A stretch of DNA of 53,591 nt from Oscillospiraceae bacterium (GCA_017458335.1 JAFTFT010000017.1:1-53591); one strand, 5' to 3'. Numbered from the stretch's first letter, positions 31,497 through 40,040 are shown. The notes: generated by a model not told the origin, from the sequence alone. Numbers and translations: made by a program.

Positions 31497-32816
31497 GTGT
31501 CAAAGATTTCCATCAAAAACGATCTGGTGCTGAACTATATCGAATCGCTCACAGACGGGACGAGGGTGTCGGTGCGGGAACTCTCGGCGAAGCTGCAGGT
31601 CAGCGAGGGGACAGCGTATAAGGCCGTCAAGGAAGCCGAGCAGCGCGGTCTGGTTGTGGTCAAACCAAAGGCCGGGACGGTGCGGGTTGTAACAGAACAG
31701 CCGGTCTTTGAAAACGCGATCCTCGCGACCGATGTGGTCCGGCTGCTGGGCCTCGGAATTCTGGCGGGAAGGGATCAGCTGAACCGGCAGATCCGGAAGC
31801 TGATCATCTGTGACGGCTCAGAGGAGAACATGCAAAGCCAGCTGAAGGGACAGCAGGCCGGAAATTGTCTCTGCCTCTGCGGCGACCGGCCGGAGCTGCA
31901 GACGGCGATTCTGGAGGCGGGGGCCAACCTGCTGCTGACCTCCGGGAGCAAGGCGAGCTGGATGCAGATGAATCAGGCCGAGCGCAGCGGCCTGCTGATT
32001 CTCTCCTCCCCGCAGAGCGCCTATTCCCTGGTGCGCCTGTTCGACGCGGAGTTTGCGGACCGGTCTGACTTTTCCGGCAGCGGGCATGTGGCGGCCTGGA
32101 TGCAGACGCCGGATTATCTCTATTACAATGACATCATCGCAGACTGGCAAAGACTCTATCTGGAGAGCAGCATGGTCAAGCAGTACCCTGTCGTAGACGA
32201 TGAGCTGGCCCTGTACGGAGGGCTGGATGTCTGGAAGGCGGCTTCCGCCATCCCCTCGCAGAAGGTCCGGTCGATGGTGGCGGAGGAGAGCCGGATGATG
32301 GTGGTCCGGGCGGAAGACAGCCTGACAGAGGTGGCAAAGCAGTTTATTCTGAACAACGAGTCGATGGCGGCGGTTGTAAATGAAAAGCAGGTTCAGGGTA
32401 TCATCACTTCCAACGATCTGCTGCGTTATTATATGTATACGGAGCCGAACACCTATGAATACGCGGCGGATTCGTTCCTGAGCCGGGATGTGACGGTGTC
32501 GGACGCGGATACGGCGGTCTATCACATCCGCATCCCCGATGCGGAACTGAAGAACATCGGCCATATCGAGATGGATCTGCTGCTTTCCGCAGCCGGAAGC
32601 CTGCTTCGCCAGGCGGGATGTGAAAGCTTTAAACTGGAGAGCGGGACTTTCTTCGCACCGAAACACATTGTCTCTTCGGAGGGCCTGATCCTGACCTGCC
32701 GGATTCAAAACAGCAGCCGGAACAACTTCGCCATCGAGGCGGAAATCAATGACGATACGGCAACCTATGCCAAGGCGATCCTGATCGCATCAGCACTGGA
32801 CCGCGGGGAGGACTGA
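31497..32816 (+). CDS. YtoI-like regulator: HTH, DRTGG, CBS pair and hotdog domain
   Basis: A 439-residue protein with the four-part plan of B. subtilis YtoI. Parts: an N-terminal winged helix (about 8-65, RVSVRELSAKLQVSEGTAYKAV); a DRTGG domain (about 70-185, LLLTSGSKAS); a CBS pair (about 200-320, SMAAVVNEKQVQGIITSNDLL); and a C-terminal hotdog fold (about 330-435, ILTCRIQNSSRNNFAIEAEI). The GTG at 31497 has only a weak ribosome site. CBS domains bind adenine nucleotides, and hotdog folds bind acyl-CoA. Being divergent from one acyl-CoA gene set and 3 bases before another dehydrogenase gene suggests an acyl-CoA-responsive regulator of both. The domain calls are strong; the role is inference. 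Confidence 0.85.
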   Translation: MSKISIKNDLVLNYIESLTDGTRVSVRELSAKLQVSEGTAYKAVKEAEQRGLVVVKPKAGTVRVVTEQPVFENAILATDVVRLLGLGILAGRDQLNRQIRKLIICDGSEENMQSQLKGQQAGNCLCLCGDRPELQTAILEAGANLLLTSGSKASWMQMNQAERSGLLILSSPQSAYSLVRLFDAEFADRSDFSGSGHVAAWMQTPDYLYYNDIIADWQRLYLESSMVKQYPVVDDELALYGGLDVWKAASAIPSQKVRSMVAEESRMMVVRAEDSLTEVAKQFILNNESMAAVVNEKQVQGIITSNDLLRYYMYTEPNTYEYAADSFLSRDVTVSDADTAVYHIRIPDAELKNIGHIEMDLLLSAAGSLLRQAGCESFKLESGTFFAPKHIVSSEGLILTCRIQNSSRNNFAIEAEINDDTATYAKAILIASALDRGED

Positions 32817-32819
32817 AGC

Positions 32820-33971
32820 ATGTTTCAAATCACAGAAGAACAACGGGCACTGAGAAAGACGCTGCGTGAATTTGTCGATCGCGAGATTCTGCCCCTGGCG
32901 GCATCCTTTGAACATAGTGCGGCCTTCCCGAACGCGCTGTTCATCCGCCTGGGAGAGCTGGGGTTTCTGGATCTGACCTTCTATCACCAGCGCGAGGGAG
33001 CGCTGCATAACGGCGTGGACAGCATGATCGTGATGGAGGAGCTGGCGCGCGGTCTGCCTTCCGCAGCACTGAGCATGAGCCCGCATGTCCAGTGCATGAA
33101 TCTGATCGAAGCGGAAGGGAGCACAAGCCTGCGGGAGCGGGTGGTTTCAAAAGCCCTCCGCGGAGAGCATGTACTTGCTTTTGCCATCACCGAGGCCAGC
33201 GGAGGCTCGGATGCGCTGGGAATCGATACCACGGCGACCTTTGACGGCGACGGCTGGATCCTGAACGGCGAGAAGTGCTGGATCACCAGCGCCGGGGCGG
33301 CGGACGGATATATCGTGAGTGCCAAGAGTGCGACCTCAGGACGCTATCGGGATGTCAGTCTGTTCTATGTGGATGCCAAAACACCAGGCCTGGATGACAG
33401 CCGGCGCACACCGCTGATCGGCATGAAGAATTCCCCCACCGGAGTCGTCCGGATGAAAAACTGCAAGGTTCCGCGCGACTGCCTGATCGGGCAGGAGAAC
33501 AGCGCCTACGGCCAGATGAAGATCCTGCTGAACGAAGGCCGCCTGGACATGGCGGCGCTGGCCGTCGGGATCGCGCAGGGTGCGATGGAGTGCAGCGTAA
33601 AACATACCAGCCAAAGCGGGCACTTCGGCAGGAGTCTCTCCTCCTATCAAGGGGTATCTTTCCAGGTTGCGAGGATGTATGAGAAGATTTTCATGGCACG
33701 AAACTCGCTCTATACCGTGGCGGAAATGTTCCGGCGGCAGGAGCGCGCGACAATGGAAGTTGCGGCGCTGAAGCTGTTCGCGACGGAGATGTGCCTGGAG
33801 GTCTGTCGGTCTGCCGTGCAGCTGCACGGGGCGAAGGGCCTCAGCCAGTACACGGACGTGGACCGCTATTTCCGGGATGCGCAGATGCTGACCATCGGCG
33901 AGGGGAGCAGCGAAGTCTGCCAGATCGTCATCTCCGGAAAGCTGTATCATACAGCGCTGGATCAGTATTGA
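32820..33971 (+). CDS. Acyl-CoA dehydrogenase (second)
   Basis: A 383-residue FAD-dependent acyl-CoA dehydrogenase. Visible are FAITEASGGSDALGID and LNGEKCWITSAGAADGYIV for FAD and substrate, and the C-terminal LHGAKGLSQYTDVDRYFRDAQ with IGEGSSEV holding the catalytic Glu. It follows the YtoI-like gene by 3 bases and is thus in its operon. It is clearly divergent from the enzyme at 30047 and may act on a related but different acyl-CoA. It would use the same Etf pair encoded on the other strand. Confidence 0.94.
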   Translation: MFQITEEQRALRKTLREFVDREILPLAASFEHSAAFPNALFIRLGELGFLDLTFYHQREGALHNGVDSMIVMEELARGLPSAALSMSPHVQCMNLIEAEGSTSLRERVVSKALRGEHVLAFAITEASGGSDALGIDTTATFDGDGWILNGEKCWITSAGAADGYIVSAKSATSGRYRDVSLFYVDAKTPGLDDSRRTPLIGMKNSPTGVVRMKNCKVPRDCLIGQENSAYGQMKILLNEGRLDMAALAVGIAQGAMECSVKHTSQSGHFGRSLSSYQGVSFQVARMYEKIFMARNSLYTVAEMFRRQERATMEVAALKLFATEMCLEVCRSAVQLHGAKGLSQYTDVDRYFRDAQMLTIGEGSSEVCQIVISGKLYHTALDQY

Positions 33972-33992
33972 CGCCTGAGCGGATGAAAACGA

Positions 33993-34048
33993 TTGTAAAC
34001 CAAAAATAAAAATAATAAGTTGACAATCTGCGCCTGAAATGCTATACT
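33993..34048 (+). promoter_or_regulatory. BirA-type biotin operator overlapping the bioY promoter
   Basis: TTGTAAACC (33993-34001), a 16-base AT-rich spacer and AGTTGACAA (34018-34026) match the known BirA site plan TTGTTAACC-N14-16-GGTTAACAA. The right arm contains the -35 box TTGACA (34020-34025). After 17 bases comes TATACT (34043-34048). Biotin-loaded BirA would block transcription. Confidence 0.85.
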
Positions 34049-34093
34049 CCCTTCGCGCCTCGAAAATGGGGTGCAGGAAGGGAGCATTTTGAG

Positions 34094-34633
34094 ATGAGCA
34101 AGCAATTCCGGGTTGTCGATCTGGCCTATATGGCGGTCTGTGCCGCGCTGATCGCAATCTGTTCCTGGATCAGCATTCCGGCGGCGGTTCCCTTTACGAT
34201 GCAGACCTTTGCGGTGTTCTGTGTGCTCGGCCTGCTGGGCGGGAAGCGGGGAACGGTTTCCATCCTGGTGTATATCCTGCTGGGAGCGGTCGGTCTTCCC
34301 GTATTTTCGGGTTTCAGAGGAGGCATCGGCATCCTGTTCGGAACGACCGGCGGCTATATCATCGGCTTTATTTTCGTTGGCCTGATCTATTGGGGAGCGG
34401 AGAAGCTCTTCGGGACGAAGCTGCCCGTACGGATCGCGGCCATGGTGCTGGGACTTGCGGTCTGCTATGCGTTCGGCACCGCATGGTTTATGCTTGTGTA
34501 TACCCGCAGCAGCGGCGCGATTGCCCTTGCGACCGCGCTCGGCTGGTGCGTGATTCCGTTCATTGTTCCGGATCTGATCAAGATGGGCCTTGCGGTCCTG
34601 CTCTCCGAGCGGCTGAGAAAATACCTGCATTGA
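34094..34633 (+). CDS. bioY: Biotin transporter substrate-binding protein BioY
   Basis: A 179-residue membrane protein, the S-component of an ECF-type biotin importer, with about six helices. Signatures are the first-loop SIPAAVPFTMQTFAVFCVLGLLGGKRG and the Arg/Gly-rich GLPVFSGFRGGIGILFGTTGGYIIGF. GGGAG lies before its ATG. No ecfA or ecfT genes are alongside, so it must share the energising module encoded elsewhere, as usual in Firmicutes. The BirA-like operator upstream supports biotin as its substrate. It is monocistronic, with a terminator at 34667-34722. Confidence 0.96.
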   Translation: MSKQFRVVDLAYMAVCAALIAICSWISIPAAVPFTMQTFAVFCVLGLLGGKRGTVSILVYILLGAVGLPVFSGFRGGIGILFGTTGGYIIGFIFVGLIYWGAEKLFGTKLPVRIAAMVLGLAVCYAFGTAWFMLVYTRSSGAIALATALGWCVIPFIVPDLIKMGLAVLLSERLRKYLH

Positions 34634-34666
34634 CAAAAACAGAGCGCGAAAATCGAATCTATAGGG

Positions 34667-34722
34667 AGCGACCGGCCCCCGGAGCCGCATAGAAAAGCGG
34701 ATTTCCGGGGACCGGTCGCTTT
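34667..34722 (+). terminator. Long hairpin terminator of bioY
   Basis: AGCGACCGG-CCCCGGA pairs with TCCGGGG-CCGGTCGCT around an 18-base middle. A short TTTG follows. Confidence 0.7.
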
Positions 34723-34857
34723 GCCTGTGATCAGATTTCTCTGAGAGACAGAGCGGAGAGGGATGGAGAGAATTTCGGACCGCCAGGGATTGTGAGAGCG
34801 GGCGAATTGTGATAGAATTCGAAACAGAAGCAGATCCTTCAGGAAAAACCAAAGGAG

Positions 34858-35634
34858 ATGAGACCGGCGACGGGGAAAGAGAAAAACAAGGCAAAACGGA
34901 GCCGCTGGTGGCTTGTACCGGCGCTTCTGCTCGCAGCGGTGATTCTGGCCTGGTATCTCTACACCGCGGACTGCTACCGGGCAAACGGAACCGCGCTGCA
35001 GGCCATGAAATCAGACGAGATCCGGATTGAAAGAACGGACTACGGCTGGTACTTTGACGGCCCCTCCGAAACCGATGCGCTGGTCTTTTATCCGGGTGCG
35101 AAAGTAGAGGAGACTGCCTATGCGCCGCTGCTCAGCAGCCTGGCAGAGAACGGGATTGACGTATGCCTGGTAAAGATGCCGTTCCGCCTGGCAATTTTCG
35201 GGCTGAACGCGGCAGAGCGGGTGATGAAGGAACATGCCTCTGACCGGTGGTACATCGGCGGGCATTCGCTGGGCGGCGCGATGTCTGCGGTTTTCGCGGA
35301 GAAGCATGATCTGGACGGCGTTATTTTGCTGGCGGCCTACCCGACCGGACCGGTGGAGGAGCCGATTCTGCTGCTCCGCGGCTCCGAGGACGGTGTTCTC
35401 AACCTGGACCGCGTTTCCAGTGCTTCGGAGTTCGGGGACGTGAAGGAATATGTCCTGGACGGCGGAAATCACGCGCAGTTCGGAAACTACGGGCCCCAGA
35501 AGGGAGACGGCGTTCCGGCGATCACGGCGGAGGAACAGCAGGATGAGACGGTCCGGCTGATCCTGGAATGGATGGCTAATACAGAAAAAGAAACAGGAGG
35601 AAATAAAAATGGCATTCAAGAGACTGATCATTGA
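34858..35634 (+). CDS. Membrane-anchored alpha/beta hydrolase
   Basis: A 258-residue protein with a basic start and one N-terminal helix (about 18-36, WLVPALLLAAVILAWYLYT), then an alpha/beta-hydrolase domain outside the membrane. The nucleophile Ser lies in IGGHSLGGAMS. The Asp is likely in RGSEDGVLN, and the His in GGNHAQFGNYGPQKGDG. This layout matches the alpha/beta_hydrolase_5 family of Firmicutes lipase- or esterase-like proteins. The ATG at 34858 directly abuts its AAAGGAG ribosome site, an unusual spacing, but no better start exists. The stop region overlaps the Lin0512 gene by 26 bases. The substrate is unknown. Confidence 0.85.
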   Translation: MRPATGKEKNKAKRSRWWLVPALLLAAVILAWYLYTADCYRANGTALQAMKSDEIRIERTDYGWYFDGPSETDALVFYPGAKVEETAYAPLLSSLAENGIDVCLVKMPFRLAIFGLNAAERVMKEHASDRWYIGGHSLGGAMSAVFAEKHDLDGVILLAAYPTGPVEEPILLLRGSEDGVLNLDRVSSASEFGDVKEYVLDGGNHAQFGNYGPQKGDGVPAITAEEQQDETVRLILEWMANTEKETGGNKNGIQETDH

Positions 35635-35968
35635 ATTTGGACAGGGCGTGGACATGCACGGCGGCGATCAGAACAACGCCGTTCTGAAGGCAACGAAGGA
35701 CGCGATCCATCACTGCTGCATGGCAGGAATTTCGGAGGTCTTTGGGATCACGGATCGGAAGACGCAGGCCAGGATCCACGCGGACATCTATGTCCCGCAT
35801 CCGGAGCAGGCAGACCCGGCGGTGGTGACCGACTGCCTGAACAGATGGACCGTGGACGTACAGGTCCATCAGGGCGGCGCCAATCCGAGAGGAATCGCGC
35901 TGGACGGAGATCCGGAGACGGAAATCACCATCGCCATCGTTGTTCTGACGGTCTACGTGGATGTCTGA
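35609..35968 (+). CDS. Lin0512 family protein (conserved hypothetical)
   Basis: A 119-residue protein of the Lin0512 family (TIGR02058). Its hallmark opening is FGQGVDMHGGDQNNAVLKATKDAIHHC, followed by VTDCLNRWTVDVQVHQGGANPRGI and a strand-rich end. It is small, soluble and Firmicutes-typical, without assigned function. ACAGGAGGAAATAAAAATG gives an excellent start inside the previous gene, and its end overlaps the next by 8 bases. The four-gene run 34858-37361 is therefore one tightly packed transcript. Confidence 0.9.
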   Translation: MAFKRLIIEFGQGVDMHGGDQNNAVLKATKDAIHHCCMAGISEVFGITDRKTQARIHADIYVPHPEQADPAVVTDCLNRWTVDVQVHQGGANPRGIALDGDPETEITIAIVVLTVYVDV

Positions 35969-36803
35969 GCAGAGCATGCCGCGGGACGGTTCCGTGCTCT
36001 GCTGTCCGGTCTGCGGCGCGCCGCTGACCCGGGAAGTCCGCACTCTGCGCTGCCCGGCCGGCCACAGCTATGACCTTGCAAAGGAGGGCTATGTGAATCT
36101 CCTGCCGGCCAATTACCGGCATTCCGCCTCGCCGGGCGACGACCGGGAGATGGTGGCGGCGCGGACGAGGTTCCTGGACGGCGGCTGGTACGCGCCGCTG
36201 CGGGAAAAGCTCTGCGCGCTGGCGGAGAAGGTCTGCGGCCCCGACCCGGTCCTGCTGGACGCGGGCTGCGGCGAGGGTTATTATACTGCCGCCCTGTGCG
36301 AGACGCTGCGGCGCCACGGCGGACGGACAGCCGGAGCGGACCTCTCGAAGGCGGCGGCCAGAAAGGCCGCGAAGCGCTGCGCCGATGCGGAGATTGCCGT
36401 GAGTTCGGTGTACCGCCTGCCGGTACCGACTGCGTCTGTGGATCTTCTGGTCAACTGCTTCTCTCCGCTGGCGGCGGAGGAATTCGCCCGGGTTCTGAAA
36501 CCGGGCGGGCATTTCCTCTATGTCGTTCCGGGACCGAAGCACCTGTGGGAGCTGAAAAGCGTGCTCTATGACGCGCCGTATGAGAATGAGGAGAAGCGGG
36601 AGGAGTATCCCGGATTCCATCTCGTGGGAGTGGAGCCGGTGGAGACCTCGTTTACACTATACGACGCGGAGAGCATTCAGGCGCTGTTCCACATGACGCC
36701 GTATACCTGGAAGACGCCGAAGAACGGCGCCGGGCGTCTGGCGCAGCTGCAGGAACTGGCCGTTACGGCTCAGTTTCGGATTCACGAATATCGAAGGGAG
36801 TAA
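35961..36803 (+). CDS. RlmA-like 23S rRNA (guanine-N1)-methyltransferase
   Basis: A 280-residue SAM-dependent methyltransferase of the RlmA(I)/RlmA(II) family, which modifies G745 or G748 of 23S rRNA. The family's N-terminal zinc finger is complete: C15, C18, C31 and H35 (CPVCG.. LRCPAGHSYD). It is followed by the conserved KEGYVNLL and SAM motif I, VLLDAGCGEGYYTAAL. The length is usual. Firmicutes RlmA(II) methylates G748 and affects macrolide binding; which base is used here cannot be told. It overlaps the Lin0512 gene by 8 bases. Confidence 0.9.
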   Translation: MSEQSMPRDGSVLCCPVCGAPLTREVRTLRCPAGHSYDLAKEGYVNLLPANYRHSASPGDDREMVAARTRFLDGGWYAPLREKLCALAEKVCGPDPVLLDAGCGEGYYTAALCETLRRHGGRTAGADLSKAAARKAAKRCADAEIAVSSVYRLPVPTASVDLLVNCFSPLAAEEFARVLKPGGHFLYVVPGPKHLWELKSVLYDAPYENEEKREEYPGFHLVGVEPVETSFTLYDAESIQALFHMTPYTWKTPKNGAGRLAQLQELAVTAQFRIHEYRRE

Positions 36804-36809
36804 TGCATC

Positions 36810-37361
36810 GTGTTTGAGCAGATCAAAGAGCAGGCGGAGCGCGCCGTGCGGGAACTGCTGGAGGTTTCAAAACTGCAGCCGGGGGATCTGCTGGTCATCG
36901 GCTGTTCATCCAGCGAGATCATGGGCGAGCGGATTGGAAAAGGCTCGAGCATGGAAGCGGCACAGGCTGTCTATGAGGGGATTGCCCCGGTGCTGGAGGA
37001 GAAGGGGATTCTTCTCGCGGTGCAGTGCTGCGAGCATCTGAACCGGGCGCTGATCGTGGAGAGGAGCACGGCGGAGAAGTTCGGATACGAACCGGTGAAC
37101 GTCCGGCCCTGGGCGCATGCGGGCGGCTCCTTCGCCACGACGGTCTGGGAGCATATGGAGCAGCCGGCGGCGGTGGAACACGTCCGGGCGCATGCGGGCA
37201 TGGACATCGGCGACACATTGATCGGCATGCATCTGCGCGAAGTTGCGGTGCCGGTGAGACTGAGCATCCGGAAGATCGGCGCGGCCAGCCTGGTCTGCGC
37301 CAGAACCCGCCCGAAGTTCATCGGCGGGGAGCGCGCCAGGTATGTGAACGAACTGAAGTAA
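36810..37361 (+). CDS. TIGR01440/UPF0340 (YwlG-like) family protein
   Basis: A 183-residue cytoplasmic protein of the YwlG/UPF0340 family. It shows the family's LVIGCSSSEIMGERIGKGSS, CCEHLNRALIVE, AGGSFATTVWEHM and DIGDTLIGMHLR signatures. Length and order fit the family, whose function is not settled. The GTG start at 36810 has GAAGGGAG upstream. It is last in the packed operon and is followed by a terminator at 37371-37403. Confidence 0.93.
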   Translation: MFEQIKEQAERAVRELLEVSKLQPGDLLVIGCSSSEIMGERIGKGSSMEAAQAVYEGIAPVLEEKGILLAVQCCEHLNRALIVERSTAEKFGYEPVNVRPWAHAGGSFATTVWEHMEQPAAVEHVRAHAGMDIGDTLIGMHLREVAVPVRLSIRKIGAASLVCARTRPKFIGGERARYVNELK

Positions 37362-37370
37362 TAACAGTGA

Positions 37371-37403
37371 AGCGGGAGGCCAAACGGAAGGCCTCCTGCT
37401 TGA
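37371..37403 (+). terminator. Terminator of the 34.9-37.4 kb operon
   Basis: GCGGGAGGCC and GGCCTCCTGC form a stem with an 8-base loop and a short TT tail, 10 bases after the last stop codon. Confidence 0.65.
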
Positions 37404-37445
37404 CAGTGAAATAGTCCCCCTACACCTGTGGCACATCATACCATA

Positions 37446-37490
37446 CGGCAAAAGAGAAGCAGCCTGCTGTGCATTAAGCACAGCAGGCTG
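37446..37490 (-). terminator. Terminator of glycogen phosphorylase
   Basis: A perfect 12-bp stem (AGCCTGCTGTGC, loop ATTAA). The leftward tail is GCTTCTCTTTT. It lies 26 bases past the glgP stop. Confidence 0.8.
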
Positions 37491-37515
37491 CAAATCATTC
37501 AGGGCTGACCGATTC

Positions 37516-39918
37516 TTACAGGTTCCAGATCCGGTCGGCGTATTCGCGGATGGCGCGGTCTGCGGCGAAGAAGCCGCTTTCGGCGGTGTTCACGAGGGCG
37601 AGGCGGGCGCGCTCGGTATCGTCGGCGAGACGGGCGTAAAGACGGTCGCGGCACTCAACATAGGCACGGTAGTCGGCAATCAGCATGTAGGGATCGCCGC
37701 CGTAGAGGAGGCCGGAAACCAGGTCGGAATAGCTCTTGCCGTCCGAGAAGCCCTGGCTGAAGCGCTGCATGACGCGATTGATCTCCGGGTCATTGTTGGC
37801 GATGGAAGCGGGATCGTAGCCGTTGCGACGCCAGGACTCGATCTCATCGGTGTGGAGACCGAAGAGGAACATGTTCTCGTCACCGAGGCGCTCATACATC
37901 TCGACGTTTGCGCCGTCCAGGGTGCCGATGGTCACGGCGCCGTTCATCATCAGCTTCATGCAGCCGGTACCGGAAGCTTCCTTGCCGGCGGTGGAGATCT
38001 GCTCGGAGATATCGGCGGCAGGGACAATGGCCTCGGCGGCGGAGACGCGGTAGTTCTCCACAAAGCAGATCTGGAGACGGTCCTTGCAGATGGGATCGTT
38101 GTTGATGTCGTTCTGCATGGAGAGCAGGAGCTCAATAATGCGCTTGGCGGTCTTGTAGCCGGCGGCGGACTTGGCGCCGAAGACGAAGCTGCGCGGCTGG
38201 AAGTCACGGTTGGGGTTATCGTGCAGCTGCATCTGGAGGCTTGCAATGCTCATGGCACAGAGGAGTTGGCGCTTGTACTCGTGCAGACGCTTGATCTGGA
38301 CATCCATGAGGGCGTCCGGATTCAGGATGACGTCACTGCCGTTGCGATGCAGAAACTGGGTGAAGCGTTCGCGGTTGCCGCGCTTGATGGCGTTGATGCG
38401 GCTGAGAACGTCAGGATCTTTCTCAAAGGCACGCAGACCGGACAGAGCGTCGGCGTTCAGGAGATACTCATCTCCGCCCAGAAGCTCGGTGATCAGTTTG
38501 TGCAGCTCGGGATTGATCTGGGCAAGCCAGCGGCGATGGTCGATGCCGTTGGTGACGTAGGTGAAGCGCTCGGGACGCAGGGAGCAGACATCTTTGAAGA
38601 GGTCGTTGCGGAGAATCTCGCCGTGCAGGCGGGAGACGCCGTTTACCATCCGGCAGGCGGAGAGACAGAGATTGGCCATGTGGACCTGGCCGTCGCGGAT
38701 GATCAGGTTGCGGCCGACGCGCTCGTCCCAGCCGAAGGACTGGACCAGATAGTCGCACCAGCGGCGGTTGATCTCGCACATGATTTCCCAGAGACGCGGC
38801 AGCAGCTGCTGAATCAGATCCTGCGGCCACTTCTCCAGCGCCTCGGACATGACGGTGTGGTTGGTGTAGGCGACGCTGTTGCGCACCAGCTCCCAGGCGT
38901 CGTCCCAGCCGAGACCGTGCTCGTCCATGAAGATGCGCATGAGCTCGGGGATGATCATCGTGGGATGGGTGTCGTTGATCTGAATCACATGATGCCGGGA
39001 GAAGCTGCGGATGTCGCCCCACTTCTTCAGGTGCTTGCGGACGATGTCCTGGGCACTGGCGGAGACAAAGAAATACTGCTGCTTCAGACGGAGGGTTTTG
39101 CCCTCAATATGGTCGTCGGCGGGGTAGAGAACCTTGGTGATCACTTCGGCCATGGTGCGCTGCTCCATGCTCTTGACATACTCGCCCTCGGAGAAGAGGT
39201 ACATGTCCAGAGAGTTCGGACTCTTGGCGTCCCAGAGACGTAGGGTGTTGACCGTGTTCTCCCCGTAACCGGCGATCAGCATGTCGCGGGGGACCGCGAT
39301 GACGGAGGTGTAGCCGGTGTGTTCGGCAAAATAGTGCCCCTGGTTGTCCCAGTGCGGGGAGATCTGACCGCCGAAGCGGACCTCGACCGTGTCCTCGTAG
39401 CGGGGAATCAGCCAGCTTTCGGCGGCGGTACGCCAGTTGTCTGCCACTTCGGTCTGCTTTCCGTCCCGGAACTGCTGCTTGAAAATACCGAGTTCATAGC
39501 AGATGGAGTAGCCGGTTCCCTCCAGACCGAGGGAGGCCATGCTGTCCATATAGCAGGCGGCAAGACGGCCGAGACCGCCGTTGCCGAGACCGGCGTCAGG
39601 CTCTGCCTCAAAAATATCCGAAGCGTTGAAACCCAGATCCTCCAGGGCTCCGGACAAAGCTTCACCGATGCCGAGGTTGTAGGCGTTCTTCATCAGACTG
39701 CGTCCCATCAGGAACTCCATGGACATATAGTGAACTTCTTTCTCGACGCGGTGCGGATCCTCAATGGCGAGGAAACGGCTCATAAGTTCACGGATGACAA
39801 TGGCCGAGGCCTGAAAAACCTGCTCTTCCGTCGCGTTGTCAGGGGAGACGCTGAAGTGGGCGCAGAGTTTGTCTGCAATGGCGCTGCGGATTTCATCACG
39901 GGAAATCTGACCAATCAT
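37516..39918 (-). CDS. glgP: Glycogen/maltodextrin phosphorylase
   Basis: An 800-residue family GT35 PLP enzyme that releases glucose-1-phosphate from alpha-1,4-glucans. Marks are the N-terminal YYMSMEFLMGRSL-type motif (HYMSMEFLMGRSLMKN), LEPDAGLGNGGLGRLAACY-type (EPDAGLGNGGLGRLAACYMDS), VIQINDTHP, and the PLP-lysine region KEASGTGCMKLMMNGA with GTLDGANVE. The usual Asn before the Met-Lys (GTGNMK) is a Cys here. The start at 39918 is set by GGAGGT 7 bases upstream. It is monocistronic, with a promoter at 39978-40006 and a terminator at 37446-37490. Confidence 0.96.
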   Translation of the reverse strand: MIGQISRDEIRSAIADKLCAHFSVSPDNATEEQVFQASAIVIRELMSRFLAIEDPHRVEKEVHYMSMEFLMGRSLMKNAYNLGIGEALSGALEDLGFNASDIFEAEPDAGLGNGGLGRLAACYMDSMASLGLEGTGYSICYELGIFKQQFRDGKQTEVADNWRTAAESWLIPRYEDTVEVRFGGQISPHWDNQGHYFAEHTGYTSVIAVPRDMLIAGYGENTVNTLRLWDAKSPNSLDMYLFSEGEYVKSMEQRTMAEVITKVLYPADDHIEGKTLRLKQQYFFVSASAQDIVRKHLKKWGDIRSFSRHHVIQINDTHPTMIIPELMRIFMDEHGLGWDDAWELVRNSVAYTNHTVMSEALEKWPQDLIQQLLPRLWEIMCEINRRWCDYLVQSFGWDERVGRNLIIRDGQVHMANLCLSACRMVNGVSRLHGEILRNDLFKDVCSLRPERFTYVTNGIDHRRWLAQINPELHKLITELLGGDEYLLNADALSGLRAFEKDPDVLSRINAIKRGNRERFTQFLHRNGSDVILNPDALMDVQIKRLHEYKRQLLCAMSIASLQMQLHDNPNRDFQPRSFVFGAKSAAGYKTAKRIIELLLSMQNDINNDPICKDRLQICFVENYRVSAAEAIVPAADISEQISTAGKEASGTGCMKLMMNGAVTIGTLDGANVEMYERLGDENMFLFGLHTDEIESWRRNGYDPASIANNDPEINRVMQRFSQGFSDGKSYSDLVSGLLYGGDPYMLIADYRAYVECRDRLYARLADDTERARLALVNTAESGFFAADRAIREYADRIWNL

Positions 39919-39977
39919 ATAGAGACCTCCAAAAGAGAATAGAATGTATCGAAAACCACCATTCAGGCAACGTGACA

Positions 39978-40006
39978 AGTATAGCGAATCGAAACTTGTG
40001 CGTCAA
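39978..40006 (-). promoter_or_regulatory. Promoter of glgP
   Basis: On the minus strand: TTGACG (40006-40001), a 17-base spacer and TATACT (39983-39978), 60 bases before the start. Confidence 0.8.
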
Positions 40007-40026
40007 TCGTTAAATACAACAAAATT

Positions 40027-40040
40027 CGGGATAAATCCCG
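40027..40040. promoter_or_regulatory. Palindrome between divergent glgP and ABC exporter promoters
   Basis: CGGGAT-AA-ATCCCG is a perfect 14-base palindrome, lying between the two promoters. A shared operator is possible. Confidence 0.45.

Noticed and set aside
37852-39243. A 463-codon plus-strand frame
   Set aside because: It is antisense to glycogen phosphorylase and low in plausible protein features.
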